The position numbers and the translations under genes are program-made. Below the pieces are notes generated by a model. The model was given only the letters and a program-made list of their open reading frames with translations, had not been told where the DNA came from and made no database searches. A stretch of 64,000 nucleotides of DNA from Cladorhizidae sp. MBARI D1340-BT2 (taxonomy: Eukaryota > Porifera > Demospongiae > Poecilosclerida > Cladorhizidae), in contig JAQNBH010000003.1 in assembly GCA_028752905.1 (NCBI GenBank), positions 34,624,697 through 34,688,696 of the forward strand, read 5' to 3'. Positions 22,234 through 35,674 of the stretch are shown here, piece after piece; the first letter of the stretch is position 1, and each line of letters starts with the position of its first letter.

Positions 22234-23206
22234 GTGGTTGCCTCTGAGTTAGCTCATGGGACCAGTGAGAGAGTAGGTCTGTACGGGAGACATGTGGTTG
22301 CCTCTGAGATAGCTCATGTCACCAGTGAGAGAGTAGGTTTGTACGGGAGACATGTGGTTGCCTCTGAGTTATCTCATGGCACCAGTGAGAGAGTAGGAAT
22401 GTACGGGAGACATGTGGTTGCCTCTGAGTTAGCTCATGGCACTAGTGAGAGAGTAGGTCTGTAAGGGAGACATGTGGTTGCCTCTGAGTTAGCTCATGGC
22501 ACCAGTGAGAGAGTAGGTCTGTACGGGAGACATGTGGTTGCCTCTAAGTTAGCTCATGGCACCAGTGAGAGAGTAGGTTTGTACGGGAGAAATGTGTTTG
22601 CTTCTGAGTTAGCTCATGGCACCAGTTAGAGAGTACATGTACATGTAGGTCTGTATGGGAGACATGTGGTTGCAGCTAAGTTATCTCATGGCACCAGTGA
22701 GAGAGTAGGTCTGTACGGGAGACATCTGGTTGCCTCTGAGTTAGCTCATGGCACCAGTGAGAGAGTAGGTCTGTACGGGAGACATGTGGTTGCCTCTGAG
22801 ATAGCTCATGGCATCAGTGAGAGAGTAGGTTTGTATGGGAGACATGTGGTTGCCATTGAGTTAGCTCATGGCACCAATGAGAGAGTAGGTATGTATGGGA
22901 GACATGTGGTTGCCTCTGAGTTAGCTCATGGCACCAGTGAGAGAGTAGGTCTGTACGGGAGACATGTGCTTGCCTCTGAATTAGCTCATGGCACCAGTGA
23001 GAGTGTAGGTATGTACGGGAGACATGTGGTTGCCTCTGAGTTAGCTCATGGCACCAGTGAGAGAGTAGGTCTGTACGGGAGACATGTGGTTGCCTCTGAG
23101 ATAGCTCATGGCACCAGTGAGAGAGTAGGTCTGTACTGGAGACATGTGGTTGCCTCTGAATTAGCTCATGGCACCAGTGAAAGAGTAGGTCTGTACGGGA
23201 AGACAT
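22234..23206 (+). repeat. Chimeric 16-monomer unit at a duplication joint
   Basis: The length is canonical, but the block is a hybrid. To about 22627 it follows the 26979 type (GCTCATGTCACC, TAGGAATG, CTGTAAGGG). From the 72-mer on it follows the 17888 type (GCAGCTAAGTTATCT, CATCTGGTT, GCATCAGTG). The switch marks the joint of the 4,745-bp tandem duplication. A copy is at 31904-32876. Confidence 0.88.
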
Positions 23207-25031
23207 GTGGTTGCCTCTTAGTTAGCTCATGGGACCGGTGAGAGAGTTGGTCTGTACGGGAGACATGTGGTTGCCTCTGAGTTAGCTCATGGCACCAGTG
23301 AGAGAGTAGGTATGTACGGGAGACATGTGGTTGCCTCTGAGTTAGCTCATGGCACCAGTGAGAGAGTAGGTCTGTACGGGAGACATGTGGTTGCCTTTGA
23401 GTTAGCTCATGGCACCAGTGAGAGAGTAGGTCTGTACGGCAGACATGTGGTTGCCTCTAAGTTAGCTCATGGCACCAGTGAGAGAGTAGGTTTGTACGGG
23501 AGAGATGTGTTTGCTTCTGAGTTAGCTCATGGCACCAGTGAGAGAGTACATGTACATGTAGGTCTGTACGGGAGACATGTGGTTGCCGCTGAGTTATCTC
23601 ATGGCACCAGTGAGAGAGTAGGTATGTACGGGAGACATGTGGTTGCCTCTGAGTTAGCTCATGGCACCAGTGAGAGAGTAGGTCTGTACGGGAGACATGT
23701 GGTTGCCTCAGAGATAGCTCATGGCACCAGTGATAGAGTAGGTTTATACAGGAGACATGTGGTTGCCATTGAGTTAGCTCATGGAACCAGTGAGAGAGTA
23801 GGTATGTATGGGAGACATGTGGTTGCCTCTGAGTTAGCTCATGGCACCAGTGAGAGAGTAGGTCTGTATGGGAGACATGTGCTTGCCTCTGAGTTAGCTC
23901 ATGGCACCAGTGAGAGAGTAGGTATGTACGGGAGACATGTGGTTGCCTCTGAGTTAGCTCATGGCACCAGTGAGAGAGTAGGTCTGTACGGGAGACATGT
24001 GGTTGCCTCTGAGATAGCTCATGGCACCAGTGAGAGAGTAGGTTTGTACGGGAGACATGTGGTTGCCTCTGAGTTAGCTCATGGGACCAGTGAGAGAGTA
24101 GGTCTGTACGGGAGACATGTGGTTGCCTCTAAGATAGCTCATGGCACCAGTGAGAGAGTAGGTTTGTACAGGAGACATGTGGTTGCCTCTGAGTTAGCTC
24201 ATGGCACCAGTGAGAGAGTAGGTATGTACGGGAGATATGTGGTTATCTCTGAGTTAGTTCATGGCACCAGTGAGAGAGTAGGTCTGTATGGGACACACGT
24301 GGTTGCCTCTGAGTTAGCTCATGGCACCAGTGAGAGAGTAGGTCTGTACGGGAGACATGTGGTTGCCTCTAAGTTAGCTCATGGCACCAGTGAGAGAGTA
24401 GGTTTGTACGGGAGATATGTGTTTGCTTCTGAGTTAGCTCATGGCACAAGTGAGAGAGTACATGTACATGTAGGTCTGTACGGGAGACATGTGGTTGCCG
24501 CTGAGTTATCTCATGGCACCAGTGAGAGAGTAGGTCTGTACGGGAGACATGTGGTTACCTCTGAGTTAGCTCATGGCACCAGTGAGAGAGTAGGTCTGTA
24601 CGGGAGGCATGTGGTTGCCTCTGAGATAGCTCATGGCACCAGTGAGAGAGTAGGTTTGTACGGGACACATGTGGTTGCCATTGAGTTAGCTCATGGCACC
24701 AGTGAGAGAGTAGGTATGTATGGGAGACATGTGGTTGCATCTGAGTTAGCTCATGGCACCAGTGAGAGAGTAGTTCTGTACGGGAGACATGTGCTTGCCT
24801 CTGAGTTAGCTCATGGCACCAGTGAGAGAGTAGGTATGTACGGGAGACATGTGGTTGCCTCTGAGTTAGCTCATGGCACCAGTGAGAGAGTAGGTCTGTA
24901 CGGGAGACATGTGGTTGACTCTAAGATAGCTCATGGCACCAGTGAGAGAGTAGGTTTGTACGGGAGACATGTGGTTGCCTCTGAGTTAACTCATAGCACC
25001 AGTGAGAGAGTAGGTCTGTACGGGAAGACAT
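23207..25031 (+). repeat. 30-monomer block, copy 2
   Basis: The layout matches 18462-20286 (offset 4745). It differs by CTGTACGGG where copy 1 has CTGCACGGG (near 23984) and by GGTTATCTCTG near 24241. Confidence 0.9.
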
Positions 25032-26004
25032 GTGGTTGCCTCTGAGTTAGCTCATGGGACCAGTGAGAGAGTAGGTCTGTACGGGAGACATGTGGTTTCC
25101 TCTGAGATAGCTCATGTCACCAGTGAGAGAGTAGGTTTGTACGGGAGACATGTGGTTGCCTCTGAGTTATCTCATGGCACCAGTGAGAGAGTAGGAATGT
25201 ACGGGAGACATGTGGTTGCCTCTGAGTTAGCTCATGGCACCAGTGAGAGAGTAGGTCTGTAAGGGAGACATCTGGTTGCCTCTGAGTTAGCTCATGGCAC
25301 CAGTGAGAGAGTAGGTCTGTACGGGAGACATGTGGTTGCCTCTAAGTTAGCTCATGGCACCAGTGAGAGAGTAGGTTTGTACGGGAGAAATGTGTTTGCT
25401 TCTGAGTTAGCTCATGGCACCAGTGAGAGAGTACATGTACATGTAGGTCTGTACGGGAGACATGTGGTTGCCGCTGAGTTATCTCATGGCACCAGTGAGA
25501 GAGTAGGTCTGTACGGGAGACATGTGGTTACCTCTGAGTTAGCTCATGGCACCAGTGAGAGAGTAGGTCTGTAGGGGAGCCATGTGGTTGCCTCTGAGAT
25601 AGCTCATGGCACCAGTGAGAGAGTAGGTTTGTACGGGAGACATGTGGTTGCCATTGAGTTAGCTCATGGCACAAGTGAGAGAGTAGGTATGTATGGGAGA
25701 CATGTGGTTGCCTCTGAGTTAGCTCATGGCACCAGTGAGAGAGTAGGTCTGTACGGGAGACATGTGCTTGCCTCTGAGTTAGCTCATGGCACCAGTGAGA
25801 GAGTAGGTATGTACGGGACACATGTGGTTGCCTCTGAGTTAGCTCATGGCACCAGTGAGAGAGTAGGTCTGTACGGGAGACATGTGGTTGCCTCTGAGAT
25901 AGCTCATGGCACCAGTGAGAGAGTAGGTTTGTACGGGAGACATGTGGTTGCCTCTGAGTTAGCTCATGGCACCAGTGAGAGAGTAGGTCTGTACGTGACG
26001 ACAT
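25032..26004 (+). repeat. Canonical 16-monomer HOR unit
   Basis: Copy of 20287-21259. It differs by CATCTGGTTGCC near 25270, GAGTTAGCTCATGGG rather than AAGTTAG after the 61-mer, and GGCACAAGTG near 25672. The copy at 34702 lacks the last of these. Confidence 0.9.
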
Positions 26005-26737
26005 GTGGTTGCCTCTGAGTTAGCTCATGGCACCAGTGAGAGAGTAGGTCTGTACGGGAGACATGTGGTTGCCTCTGAGTTAGCTCATGGCACCAGTGAG
26101 AGAGTAGGTCTGTACGGGAGACATGTGGTTGCCTCTAAGTTAGCTCATGGCACCAGTGAGAGAGTAGGTTTGTACGGGAGATATGCATTTGCTTCTGAGT
26201 TAGCTCATGGCACCAGTGAGAGAATACATGTTCATGTAGGTCTGTACGGGAGACATGTGGTTGCCGCTGAGTTATCTCATGGCACCAGTGAGAGAGTAGG
26301 TCTGTACGGGAGACATGTGGTTGCCTCTGAGTTAGCTCATGGCACATGTGAGAGAGTAGGTCTGTACGGGAGACATGTGGTTGCCTCTGAGATAACTCAT
26401 GGCACCAGTGAGAGAGTAGGTTTGTACGGGAGACATGTGGTTGCCATTGAGTTAGCTCATGGCACCAGTGAGAGAGTAGCTATGTATGGGAGACATGTGG
26501 TTGCCTCTGAGTTAGCTCATGGCACCAGTGAGAGAGTAGGTCTGTACGGGAGACATGTGCTTGCCTCTGAGTTAGCTCATGGCACCAGTGAGAGAGTAGG
26601 TATGTATGGGAGACATGTGGTTGCCTCTAATTTAGCTCATGGCACCAGTGAGAGAGTAGGTCTGTACGGGAGACATGTGGTTGCCTCTGAGATAGCTCAT
26701 GGCACCAATGAGAGAGTAGGTCTGTACGGGAAGACAT
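26005..26737 (+). repeat. 12-monomer HOR derivative, copy 2
   Basis: Copy of 21260-21992 with a damaged palindrome: TACATGTTCATGTA near 26225. The second monomer is c instead of a. Both changes recur at 35675-36407. Confidence 0.9.
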
Positions 26738-26978
26738 GTGGTTGCCTCTGAGTTAGCTCATGGGACCAGTGAGAGAGTAGGTCTGTACGGGAGACATGTG
26801 GTTGCCTCTGTGATAGCTCATGGCACCAGTGAGAGAGTAGGTATGTACGGGAGACATGTGGTTGCCTCTGAGTTAGCTCATGGCACCAGTTAGAGAGTAG
26901 GTCTGTATGGGAGACATGTAGTTGCCTCTAAGTTAGCTCATGGCACCAGTGAGAGAGTAGGTCTGTACGGGAAGACAT
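26738..26978 (+). repeat. 4-monomer mini-block, copy 2
   Basis: Copy of 21993-22233 with CTCTGTGATAG in place of CTCTGAGATAG near 26808, a change shared with 36408-36648. Confidence 0.9.
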
Positions 26979-28131
26979 GTGGTTGCCTCTGAGTTAGCTC
27001 ATGGGACCAGTGAGAGAGTAGGTCTGTACGGGAGACATGTGGTTGCCTCTGAGATAGCTCATGTCACCAGTGAGAGAGTAGGTTTGTACGGGAGACATGT
27101 GGTTGCCTCTGAGTTATCTCATGGCACCAGTGAGAGAGTAGGAATGTACGGGAGACATGTGGTTGCCTCTGAGTTAGCTCATGGCACCAGTGAGAGAGTA
27201 GGTCTGTAAGGGAGACATGTGGTTGCCTCTGAGTTAGCTCATGGCACCAGTGAGAGAGTAGGTCTGTACGGGAGAAATGTGGTTGCCTCTAAGTTAGCTC
27301 ATGGCACCAGTGAGAGAGTAGGTTTGTACGGGAGAAATGTGTTTGCTTCTGAGTTAGCTCATGGCACCAGTGAGAGAGTACATGTACATGTAGGACTGTA
27401 CGGGAGACATGTGGTTGCCGCTGAGTTATCTCATGGCACCAGTGAGAGAGTAGGTCTGTACGGGAGACATGTGGTTACCTCTGAGTTAGCTCATGGCACC
27501 AGTGAGAGAGTAGGTCTGTAGGGGAGCCATGTGGTTGCCTCTGAGATAGCTCATGGCACCAGTGAGAGAGTAGGTTTGTACGGGTGACATGTGGTTGCCA
27601 TTGAGTTAGCTCATGGCACCAGTGAGAGAGTAGGTATGTATGGGAGACATGTGGCTGCCTCTGAGTTAGCTCATGGCACCAGTGAGAGAGTAGGTCTGTA
27701 CGGGAGACATGTGCTTGCCTCTGAGTTAGCTCATGGCACCAGTGAGAGAGTAGGTATGTACGGGAGACATGTGGTTGCCATTGAGTTAGCTCATGGCACC
27801 AATGAGAGAGTAGGTATGAATGGGAGACATGTGGTTGCCTCTGAGTTAGCTCATGGCACCAGTGAGAGAGTAGGTCTGTACGGGAGACATGTGCTTGCCT
27901 CTGAATTAGCTCATGGCACCAGTGAGAGTGTAGGTATGTACGGGAGACATGTGGTTGCCTCTGAGTTAGCTCATGGCACCAGTAAGAGAGTAGGTCTGTA
28001 CGGGAGACATGTGGTTGCCTCTGAGATAGCTCATGGCACCAGTGAGAGAGTAGGTCTGTACTGGAGACATGTGGTTGCCTCTGAATTAGCTCATGGCACC
28101 AGTGAAAGAGTAGGTCTGTACGGGAAGACAT
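26979..28131 (+). repeat. 19-monomer block spanning a duplication joint
   Basis: 1,153 bp = 19 x 60 + 12 + 1. The left part matches 36649-37431. From about 27762-27779 it matches 18092 onward (GCCATTGAG, ACCAATGAG, GTATGAATGGG). This switch is the joint of the 9,670-bp tandem duplication. Confidence 0.9.
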
Positions 28132-29956
28132 GTGGTTGCCTCTTAGTTAGCTCATGGGACCGGTGAGAGAGTTGGTCTGTACGGGAGACATGTGGTTGCC
28201 TCTGAGTTAGCTCATGGCACCAGTGAGAGAGTAGGTATGTACGGGAGACATGTGGTTGCCTCTGAGTTAGCTCATGGCACCAGTGAGAGAGTAGGTCTGT
28301 ACGGGAGACATGTGGTTGCCTTTGAGTTAGCTCATGGCACCAGTGAGAGAGTAGGTCTGTACGGCAGACATGTGGTTGCCTCTAAGTTAGCTCATGGCAC
28401 CAGTGAGAGAGTAGGTTTGTACGGGAGAGATGTGTTTGCTTCTGAGTTAGCTCATGGCACCAGTGAGAGAGTACATGTACATGTAGGTCTGTACGGGAGA
28501 CATGTGGTTGCCGCTGAGTTATCTCATGGCACCAGTGAGAGAGTAGGTATGTACGGGAGACATGTGGTTGCCTCTGAGTTAGCTCATGGCACCAGTGAGA
28601 GAGTAGGTCTGTACGGGAGACATGTGGTTGCCTCAGAGATAGCTCATGGCACCAGTGATAGAGTAGGTTTATACAGGAGACATGTGGTTGCCATTGAGTT
28701 AGCTCATGGAACCAGTGAGAGAGTAGGTATGTATGGGAGACATGTGGTTGCCTCTGAGTTAGCTCATGGCACCAGTGAGAGAGTAGGTCTGTATGGGAGA
28801 CATGTGCTTGCCTCTGAGTTAGCTCATGGCACCAGTGAGAGAGTAGGTATGTACGGGAGACATGTGGTTGCCTCTGAGTTAGCTCATGGCACCAGTGAGA
28901 GAGTAGGTCTGCACGGGAGACATGTGGTTGCCTCTGAGATAGCTCATGGCACCAGTGAGAGAGTAGGTTTGTACGGGAGACATGTGGTTGCCTCTGAGTT
29001 AGCTCATGGGACCAGTGAGAGAGTAGGTCTGTACGGGAGACATGTGGTTGCCTCTAAGATAGCTCATGGCACCAGTGAGAGAGTAGGTTTGTACAGGAGA
29101 CATGTGGTTGCCTCTGAGTTAGCTCATGGCACCAGTGAGAGAGTAGGTATGTACGGGAGATATGTGGTTACCTCTGAGTTAGTTCATGGCACCAGTGAGA
29201 GAGTAGGTCTGTATGGGACACACGTGGTTGCCTCTGAGTTAGCTCATGGCACCAGTGAGAGAGTAGGTCTGTACGGGAGACATGTGGTTGCCTCTAAGTT
29301 AGCTCATGGCACCAGTGAGAGAGTAGGTTTGTACGGGAGATATGTGTTTGCTTCTGAGTTAGCTCATGGCACAAGTGAGAGAGTACATGTACATGTAGGT
29401 CTGTACGGGAGACATGTGGTTGCCGCTGAGTTATCTCATGGCACCAGTGAGAGAGTAGGTCTGTACGGGAGACATGTGGTTACCTCTGAGTTAGCTCATG
29501 GCACCAGTGAGAGAGTAGGTCTGTACGGGAGGCATGTGGTTGCCTCTGAGATAGCTCATGGCACCAGTGAGAGAGTAGGTTTGTACGGGACACATGTGGT
29601 TGCCATTGAGTTAGCTCATGGCACCAGTGAGAGAGTAGGTATGTATGGGAGACATGTGGTTGCATCTGAGTTAGCTCATGGCACCAGTGAGAGAGTAGTT
29701 CTGTACGGGAGACATGTGCTTGCCTCTGAGTTAGCTCATGGCACCAGTGAGAGAGTAGGTATGTACGGGAGACATGTGGTTGCCTCTGAGTTAGCTCATG
29801 GCACCAGTGAGAGAGTAGGTCTGTACGGGAGACATGTGGTTGACTCTAAGATAGCTCATGGCACCAGTGAGAGAGTAGGTTTGTACGGGAGACATGTGGT
29901 TGCCTCTGAGTTAACTCATAGCACCAGTGAGAGAGTAGGTCTGTACGGGAAGACAT
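28132..29956 (+). repeat. 30-monomer block, copy 3
   Basis: Offset 9670 from 18462-20286, including the CTGCACGGG variant near 28909, so it derives from copy 1 rather than copy 2. Confidence 0.9.
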
Positions 29957-30929
29957 GTGGTTGCCTCTAAGTTAGCTCATGGGACCAGTGAGAGAGTAGG
30001 TCTGTACGGGAGACATGTGGTTTCCTCTGAGATAGCTCATGTCACCAGTGAGAGAGTAGGTTTGTACGGGAGACATGTGGTTGCCTCTGAGTTATCTCAT
30101 GGCACCAGTGAGAGAGTAGGAATGTACGGGAGACATGTGGTTGCCTCTGAGTTAGCTCATGGCACCAGTGAGAGAGTAGGTCTGTAAGGGAGACATGTGG
30201 TTGCCTCTGAGTTAGCTCATGGCACCAGTGAGAGAGTAGGTCTGTACGGGAGACATGTGGTTGCCTCTAAGTTAGCTCATGGCACCAGTGAGAGAGTAGG
30301 TTTGTACGGGAGAAATGTGTTTGCTTCTGAGTTAGCTCATGGCACCAGTGAGAGAGTACATGTACATGTAGGTCTGTACGGGAGACATGTGGTTGCCGCT
30401 GAGTTATCTCATGGCACCAGTGAGAGAGTAGGTCTGTACGGGAGACATGTGGTTACCTCTGAGTTAGCTCATGGCACCAGTGAGAGAGTAGGTCTGTAGG
30501 GGAGCCATGTGGTTGCCTCTGAGATAGCTCATGGCACCAGTGAGAGAGTAGGTTTGTACGGGAGACATGTGGTTGCCATTGAGTTAGCTCATGGCACCAG
30601 TGAGAGAGTAGGTATGTATGGGAGACATGTGGTTGCCTCTGAGTTAGCTCATGGCACCAGTGAGAGAGTAGGTCTGTACGGGAGACATGTGCTTGCCTCT
30701 GAGTTAGCTCATGGCACCAGTGAGAGAGTAGGTATGTACGGGACACATGTGGTTGCCTCTGAGTTAGCTCATGGCACCAGTGAGAGAGTAGGTCTGTACG
30801 GGAGACATGTGGTTGCCTCTGAGATAGCTCATGGCACCAGTGAGAGAGTAGGTTTGTACGGGAGACATGTGGTTGCCTCTGAGTTAGCTCATGGCACCAG
30901 TGAGAGAGTAGGTCTGTACGTGACGACAT
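29957..30929 (+). repeat. Canonical 16-monomer HOR unit
   Basis: Offset 9670 from 20287-21259. It shares AAGTTAGCTCATGGG after the 61-mer and GGGACACATGTGG near 30731. Confidence 0.9.
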
Positions 30930-31662
30930 GTGGTTGCCTCTGAGTTAGCTCATGGCACCAGTGAGAGAGTAGGTATGTACGGGAGACATGTGGTTGCCTC
31001 TGAGTTAGCTCATGGCACCAGTGAGAGAGTAGGTCTGTACGGGAGACATGTGGTTGCCTCTAAGTTAGCTCATGGCACCAGTGAGAGAGTAGGTTTGTAC
31101 GGGAGATATGCATTTGCTTCTGAGTTAGCTCATGGCACCAGTGAGAGAATACATGTACATGTAGGTCTGTACGGGAGACATGTGGTTGCCGCTGAGTTAT
31201 CTCATGGCACCAGTGAGAGAGTAGGTCTGTACGGGAGACATGTGGTTGCCTCTGAGTTAGCTCATGGCACATGTGAGAGAGTAGGTCTGTACGGGAGACA
31301 TGTGGTTGCCTCTGAGATAACTCATGGCACCAGTGAGAGAGTAGGTTTGTACGGGAGACATGTGGTTGCCATTGAGTTAGCTCATGGCACCAGTGAGAGA
31401 GTAGCTATGTATGGGAGACATGTGGTTGCCTCTGAGTTAGCTCATGGCACCAGTGAGAGAGTAGGTCTGTACGGGAGACATGTGCTTGCCTCTGAGTTAG
31501 CTCATGGCACCAGTGAGAGAGTAGGTATGTATGGGAGACATGTGGTTGCCTCTAATTTAGCTCATGGCACCAGTGAGAGAGTAGGTCTGTACGGGAGACA
31601 TGTGGTTGCCTCTGAGATAGCTCATGGCACCAATGAGAGAGTAGGTCTGTACGGGAAGACAT
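30930..31662 (+). repeat. 12-monomer HOR derivative, copy 3
   Basis: Offset 9670 from 21260-21992, with the intact palindrome and GGTATG in the second monomer. Confidence 0.9.
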
Positions 31663-31903
31663 GTGGTTGCCTCTGAGTTAGCTCATGGGACCAGTGAGAG
31701 AGTAGGTCTGTACGGGAGACATGTGGTTGCCTCTGAGATAGCTCATGGCACCAGTGAGAGAGTAGGTATGTACGGGAGACATGTGGTTGCCTCTGAGTTA
31801 GCTCATGGCACCAGTTAGAGAGTAGGTCTGTATGGGAGACATGTAGTTGCCTCTAAGTTAGCTCATGGCACCAGTGAGAGAGTAGGTCTGTACGGGAAGA
31901 CAT
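31663..31903 (+). repeat. 4-monomer mini-block, copy 3
   Basis: Offset 9670 from 21993-22233; same ACCAGTTAGAG and CATGTAGTTGCC marks, and GAGATAG intact. Confidence 0.9.
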
Positions 31904-32876
31904 GTGGTTGCCTCTGAGTTAGCTCATGGGACCAGTGAGAGAGTAGGTCTGTACGGGAGACATGTGGTTGCCTCTGAGATAGCTCATGTCACCAGTGAGA
32001 GAGTAGGTTTGTACGGGAGACATGTGGTTGCCTCTGAGTTATCTCATGGCACCAGTGAGAGAGTAGGAATGTACGGGAGACATGTGGTTGCCTCTGAGTT
32101 AGCTCATGGCACTAGTGAGAGAGTAGGTCTGTAAGGGAGACATGTGGTTGCCTCTGAGTTAGCTCATGGCACCAGTGAGAGAGTAGGTCTGTACGGGAGA
32201 CATGTGGTTGCCTCTAAGTTAGCTCATGGCACCAGTGAGAGAGTAGGTTTGTACGGGAGAAATGTGTTTGCTTCTGAGTTAGCTCATGGCACCAGTTAGA
32301 GAGTACATGTACATGTAGGTCTGTATGGGAGACATGTGGTTGCAGCTAAGTTATCTCATGGCACCAGTGAGAGAGTAGGTCTGTACGGGAGACATCTGGT
32401 TGCCTCTGAGTTAGCTCATGGCACCAGTGAGAGAGTAGGTCTGTACGGGAGACATGTGGTTGCCTCTGAGATAGCTCATGGCATCAGTGAGAGAGTAGGT
32501 TTGTATGGGAGACATGTGGTTGCCATTGAGTTAGCTCATGGCACCAATGAGAGAGTAGGTATGTATGGGAGACATGTGGTTGCCTCTGAGTTAGCTCATG
32601 GCACCAGTGAGAGAGTAGGTCTGTACGGGAGACATGTGCTTGCCTCTGAATTAGCTCATGGCACCAGTGAGAGTGTAGGTATGTACGGGAGACATGTGGT
32701 TGCCTCTGAGTTAGCTCATGGCACCAGTGAGAGAGTAGGTCTGTACGGGAGACATGTGGTTGCCTCTGAGATAGCTCATGGCACCAGTGAGAGAGTAGGT
32801 CTGTACTGGAGACATGTGGTTGCCTCTGAATTAGCTCATGGCACCAGTGAAAGAGTAGGTCTGTACGGGAAGACAT
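31904..32876 (+). repeat. Chimeric 16-monomer unit, copy 2
   Basis: Offset 9670 from 22234-23206. It reproduces the 4,745-bp duplication joint, so that joint predates the 9,670-bp duplication. Confidence 0.88.
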
Positions 32877-34701
32877 GTGGTTGCCTCTTAGTTAGCTCAT
32901 GGGACCGGTGAGAGAGTTGGTCTGTACGGGAGACATGTGGTTGCCTCTGAGTTAGCTCATGGCACCAGTGAGAGAGTAGGTATGTACGGGAGACATGTGG
33001 TTGCCTCTGAGTTAGCTCATGGCACCAGTGAGAGAGTAGGTCTGTACGGGAGACATGTGGTTGCCTTTGAGTTAGCTCATGGCACCAGTGAGAGAGTAGG
33101 TCTGTACGGCAGACATGTGGTTGCCTCTAAGTTAGCTCATGGCACCAGTGAGAGAGTAGGTTTGTACGGGAGAGATGTGTTTGCTTCTGAGTTAGCTCAT
33201 GGCACCAGTGAGAGAGTACATGTACATGTAGGTCTGTACGGGAGACATGTGGTTGCCGCTGAGTTATCTCATGGCACCAGTGAGAGAGTAGGTATGTACG
33301 GGAGACATGTGGTTGCCTCTGAGTTAGCTCATGGCACCAGTGAGAGAGTAGGTCTGTACGGGAGACATGTGGTTGCCTCAGAGATAGCTCATGGCACCAG
33401 TGATAGAGTAGGTTTATACAGGAGACATGTGGTTGCCATTGAGTTAGCTCATGGAACCAGTGAGAGAGTAGGTATGTATGGGAGACATGTGGTTGCCTCT
33501 GAGTTAGCTCATGGCACCAGTGAGAGAGTAGGTCTGTATGGGAGACATGTGCTTGCCTCTGAGTTAGCTCATGGCACCAGTGAGAGAGTAGGTATGTACG
33601 GGAGACATGTGGTTGCCTCTGAGTTAGCTCATGGCACCAGTGAGAGAGTAGGTCTGTACGGGAGACATGTGGTTGCCTCTGAGATAGCTCATGGCACCAG
33701 TGAGAGAGTAGGTTTGTACGGGAGACATGTGGTTGCCTCTGAGTTAGCTCATGGGACCAGTGAGAGAGTAGGTCTGTACGGGAGACATGTGGTTGCCTCT
33801 AAGATAGCTCATGGCACCAGTGAGAGAGTAGGTTTGTACAGGAGACATGTGGTTGCCTCTGAGTTAGCTCATGGCACCAGTGAGAGAGTAGGTATGTACG
33901 GGAGATATGTGGTTATCTCTGAGTTAGTTCATGGCACCAGTGAGAGAGTAGGTCTGTATGGGACACACGTGGTTGCCTCTGAGTTAGCTCATGGCACCAG
34001 TGAGAGAGTAGGTCTGTACGGGAGACATGTGGTTGCCTCTAAGTTAGCTCATGGCACCAGTGAGAGAGTAGGTTTGTACGGGAGATATGTGTTTGCTTCT
34101 GAGTTAGCTCATGGCACAAGTGAGAGAGTACATGTACATGTAGGTCTGTACGGGAGACATGTGGTTGCCGCTGAGTTATCTCATGGCACCAGTGAGAGAG
34201 TAGGTCTGTACGGGAGACATGTGGTTACCTCTGAGTTAGCTCATGGCACCAGTGAGAGAGTAGGTCTGTACGGGAGGCATGTGGTTGCCTCTGAGATAGC
34301 TCATGGCACCAGTGAGAGAGTAGGTTTGTACGGGACACATGTGGTTGCCATTGAGTTAGCTCATGGCACCAGTGAGAGAGTAGGTATGTATGGGAGACAT
34401 GTGGTTGCATCTGAGTTAGCTCATGGCACCAGTGAGAGAGTAGTTCTGTACGGGAGACATGTGCTTGCCTCTGAGTTAGCTCATGGCACCAGTGAGAGAG
34501 TAGGTATGTACGGGAGACATGTGGTTGCCTCTGAGTTAGCTCATGGCACCAGTGAGAGAGTAGGTCTGTACGGGAGACATGTGGTTGACTCTAAGATAGC
34601 TCATGGCACCAGTGAGAGAGTAGGTTTGTACGGGAGACATGTGGTTGCCTCTGAGTTAACTCATAGCACCAGTGAGAGAGTAGGTCTGTACGGGAAGACA
34701 T
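32877..34701 (+). repeat. 30-monomer block, copy 4
   Basis: Offset 9670 from 23207-25031, with the same GGTTATCTCTG mark near 33911. Confidence 0.9.
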
Positions 34702-35674
34702 GTGGTTGCCTCTGAGTTAGCTCATGGGACCAGTGAGAGAGTAGGTCTGTACGGGAGACATGTGGTTTCCTCTGAGATAGCTCATGTCACCAGTGAGAGA
34801 GTAGGTTTGTACGGGAGACATGTGGTTGCCTCTGAGTTATCTCATGGCACCAGTGAGAGAGTAGGAATGTACGGGAGACATGTGGTTGCCTCTGAGTTAG
34901 CTCATGGCACCAGTGAGAGAGTAGGTCTGTAAGGGAGACATCTGGTTGCCTCTGAGTTAGCTCATGGCACCAGTGAGAGAGTAGGTCTGTACGGGAGACA
35001 TGTGGTTGCCTCTAAGTTAGCTCATGGCACCAGTGAGAGAGTAGGTTTGTACGGGAGAAATGTGTTTGCTTCTGAGTTAGCTCATGGCACCAGTGAGAGA
35101 GTACATGTACATGTAGGTCTGTACGGGAGACATGTGGTTGCCGCTGAGTTATCTCATGGCACCAGTGAGAGAGTAGGTCTGTACGGGAGACATGTGGTTA
35201 CCTCTGAGTTAGCTCATGGCACCAGTGAGAGAGTAGGTCTGTAGGGGAGCCATGTGGTTGCCTCTGAGATAGCTCATGGCACCAGTGAGAGAGTAGGTTT
35301 GTACGGGAGACATGTGGTTGCCATTGAGTTAGCTCATGGCACCAGTGAGAGAGTAGGTATGTATGGGAGACATGTGGTTGCCTCTGAGTTAGCTCATGGC
35401 ACCAGTGAGAGAGTAGGTCTGTACGGGAGACATGTGCTTGCCTCTGAGTTAGCTCATGGCACCAGTGAGAGAGTAGGTATGTACGGGACACATGTGGTTG
35501 CCTCTGAGTTAGCTCATGGCACCAGTGAGAGAGTAGGTCTGTACGGGAGACATGTGGTTGCCTCTGAGATAGCTCATGGCACCAGTGAGAGAGTAGGTTT
35601 GTACGGGAGACATGTGGTTGCCTCTGAGTTAGCTCATGGCACCAGTGAGAGAGTAGGTCTGTACGTGACGACAT
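34702..35674 (+). repeat. Canonical 16-monomer HOR unit
   Basis: Offset 9670 from 25032-26004. One visible difference is GGCACCAGTG near 35342, against GGCACAAGTG in the other copy. Confidence 0.9.

Noticed and set aside
27762..27779. Site-specific recombination (att-like) core at the 9,670-bp joint
   Set aside because: The 18-base identity is ordinary monomer sequence shared by hundreds of units. Homologous unequal exchange explains it.
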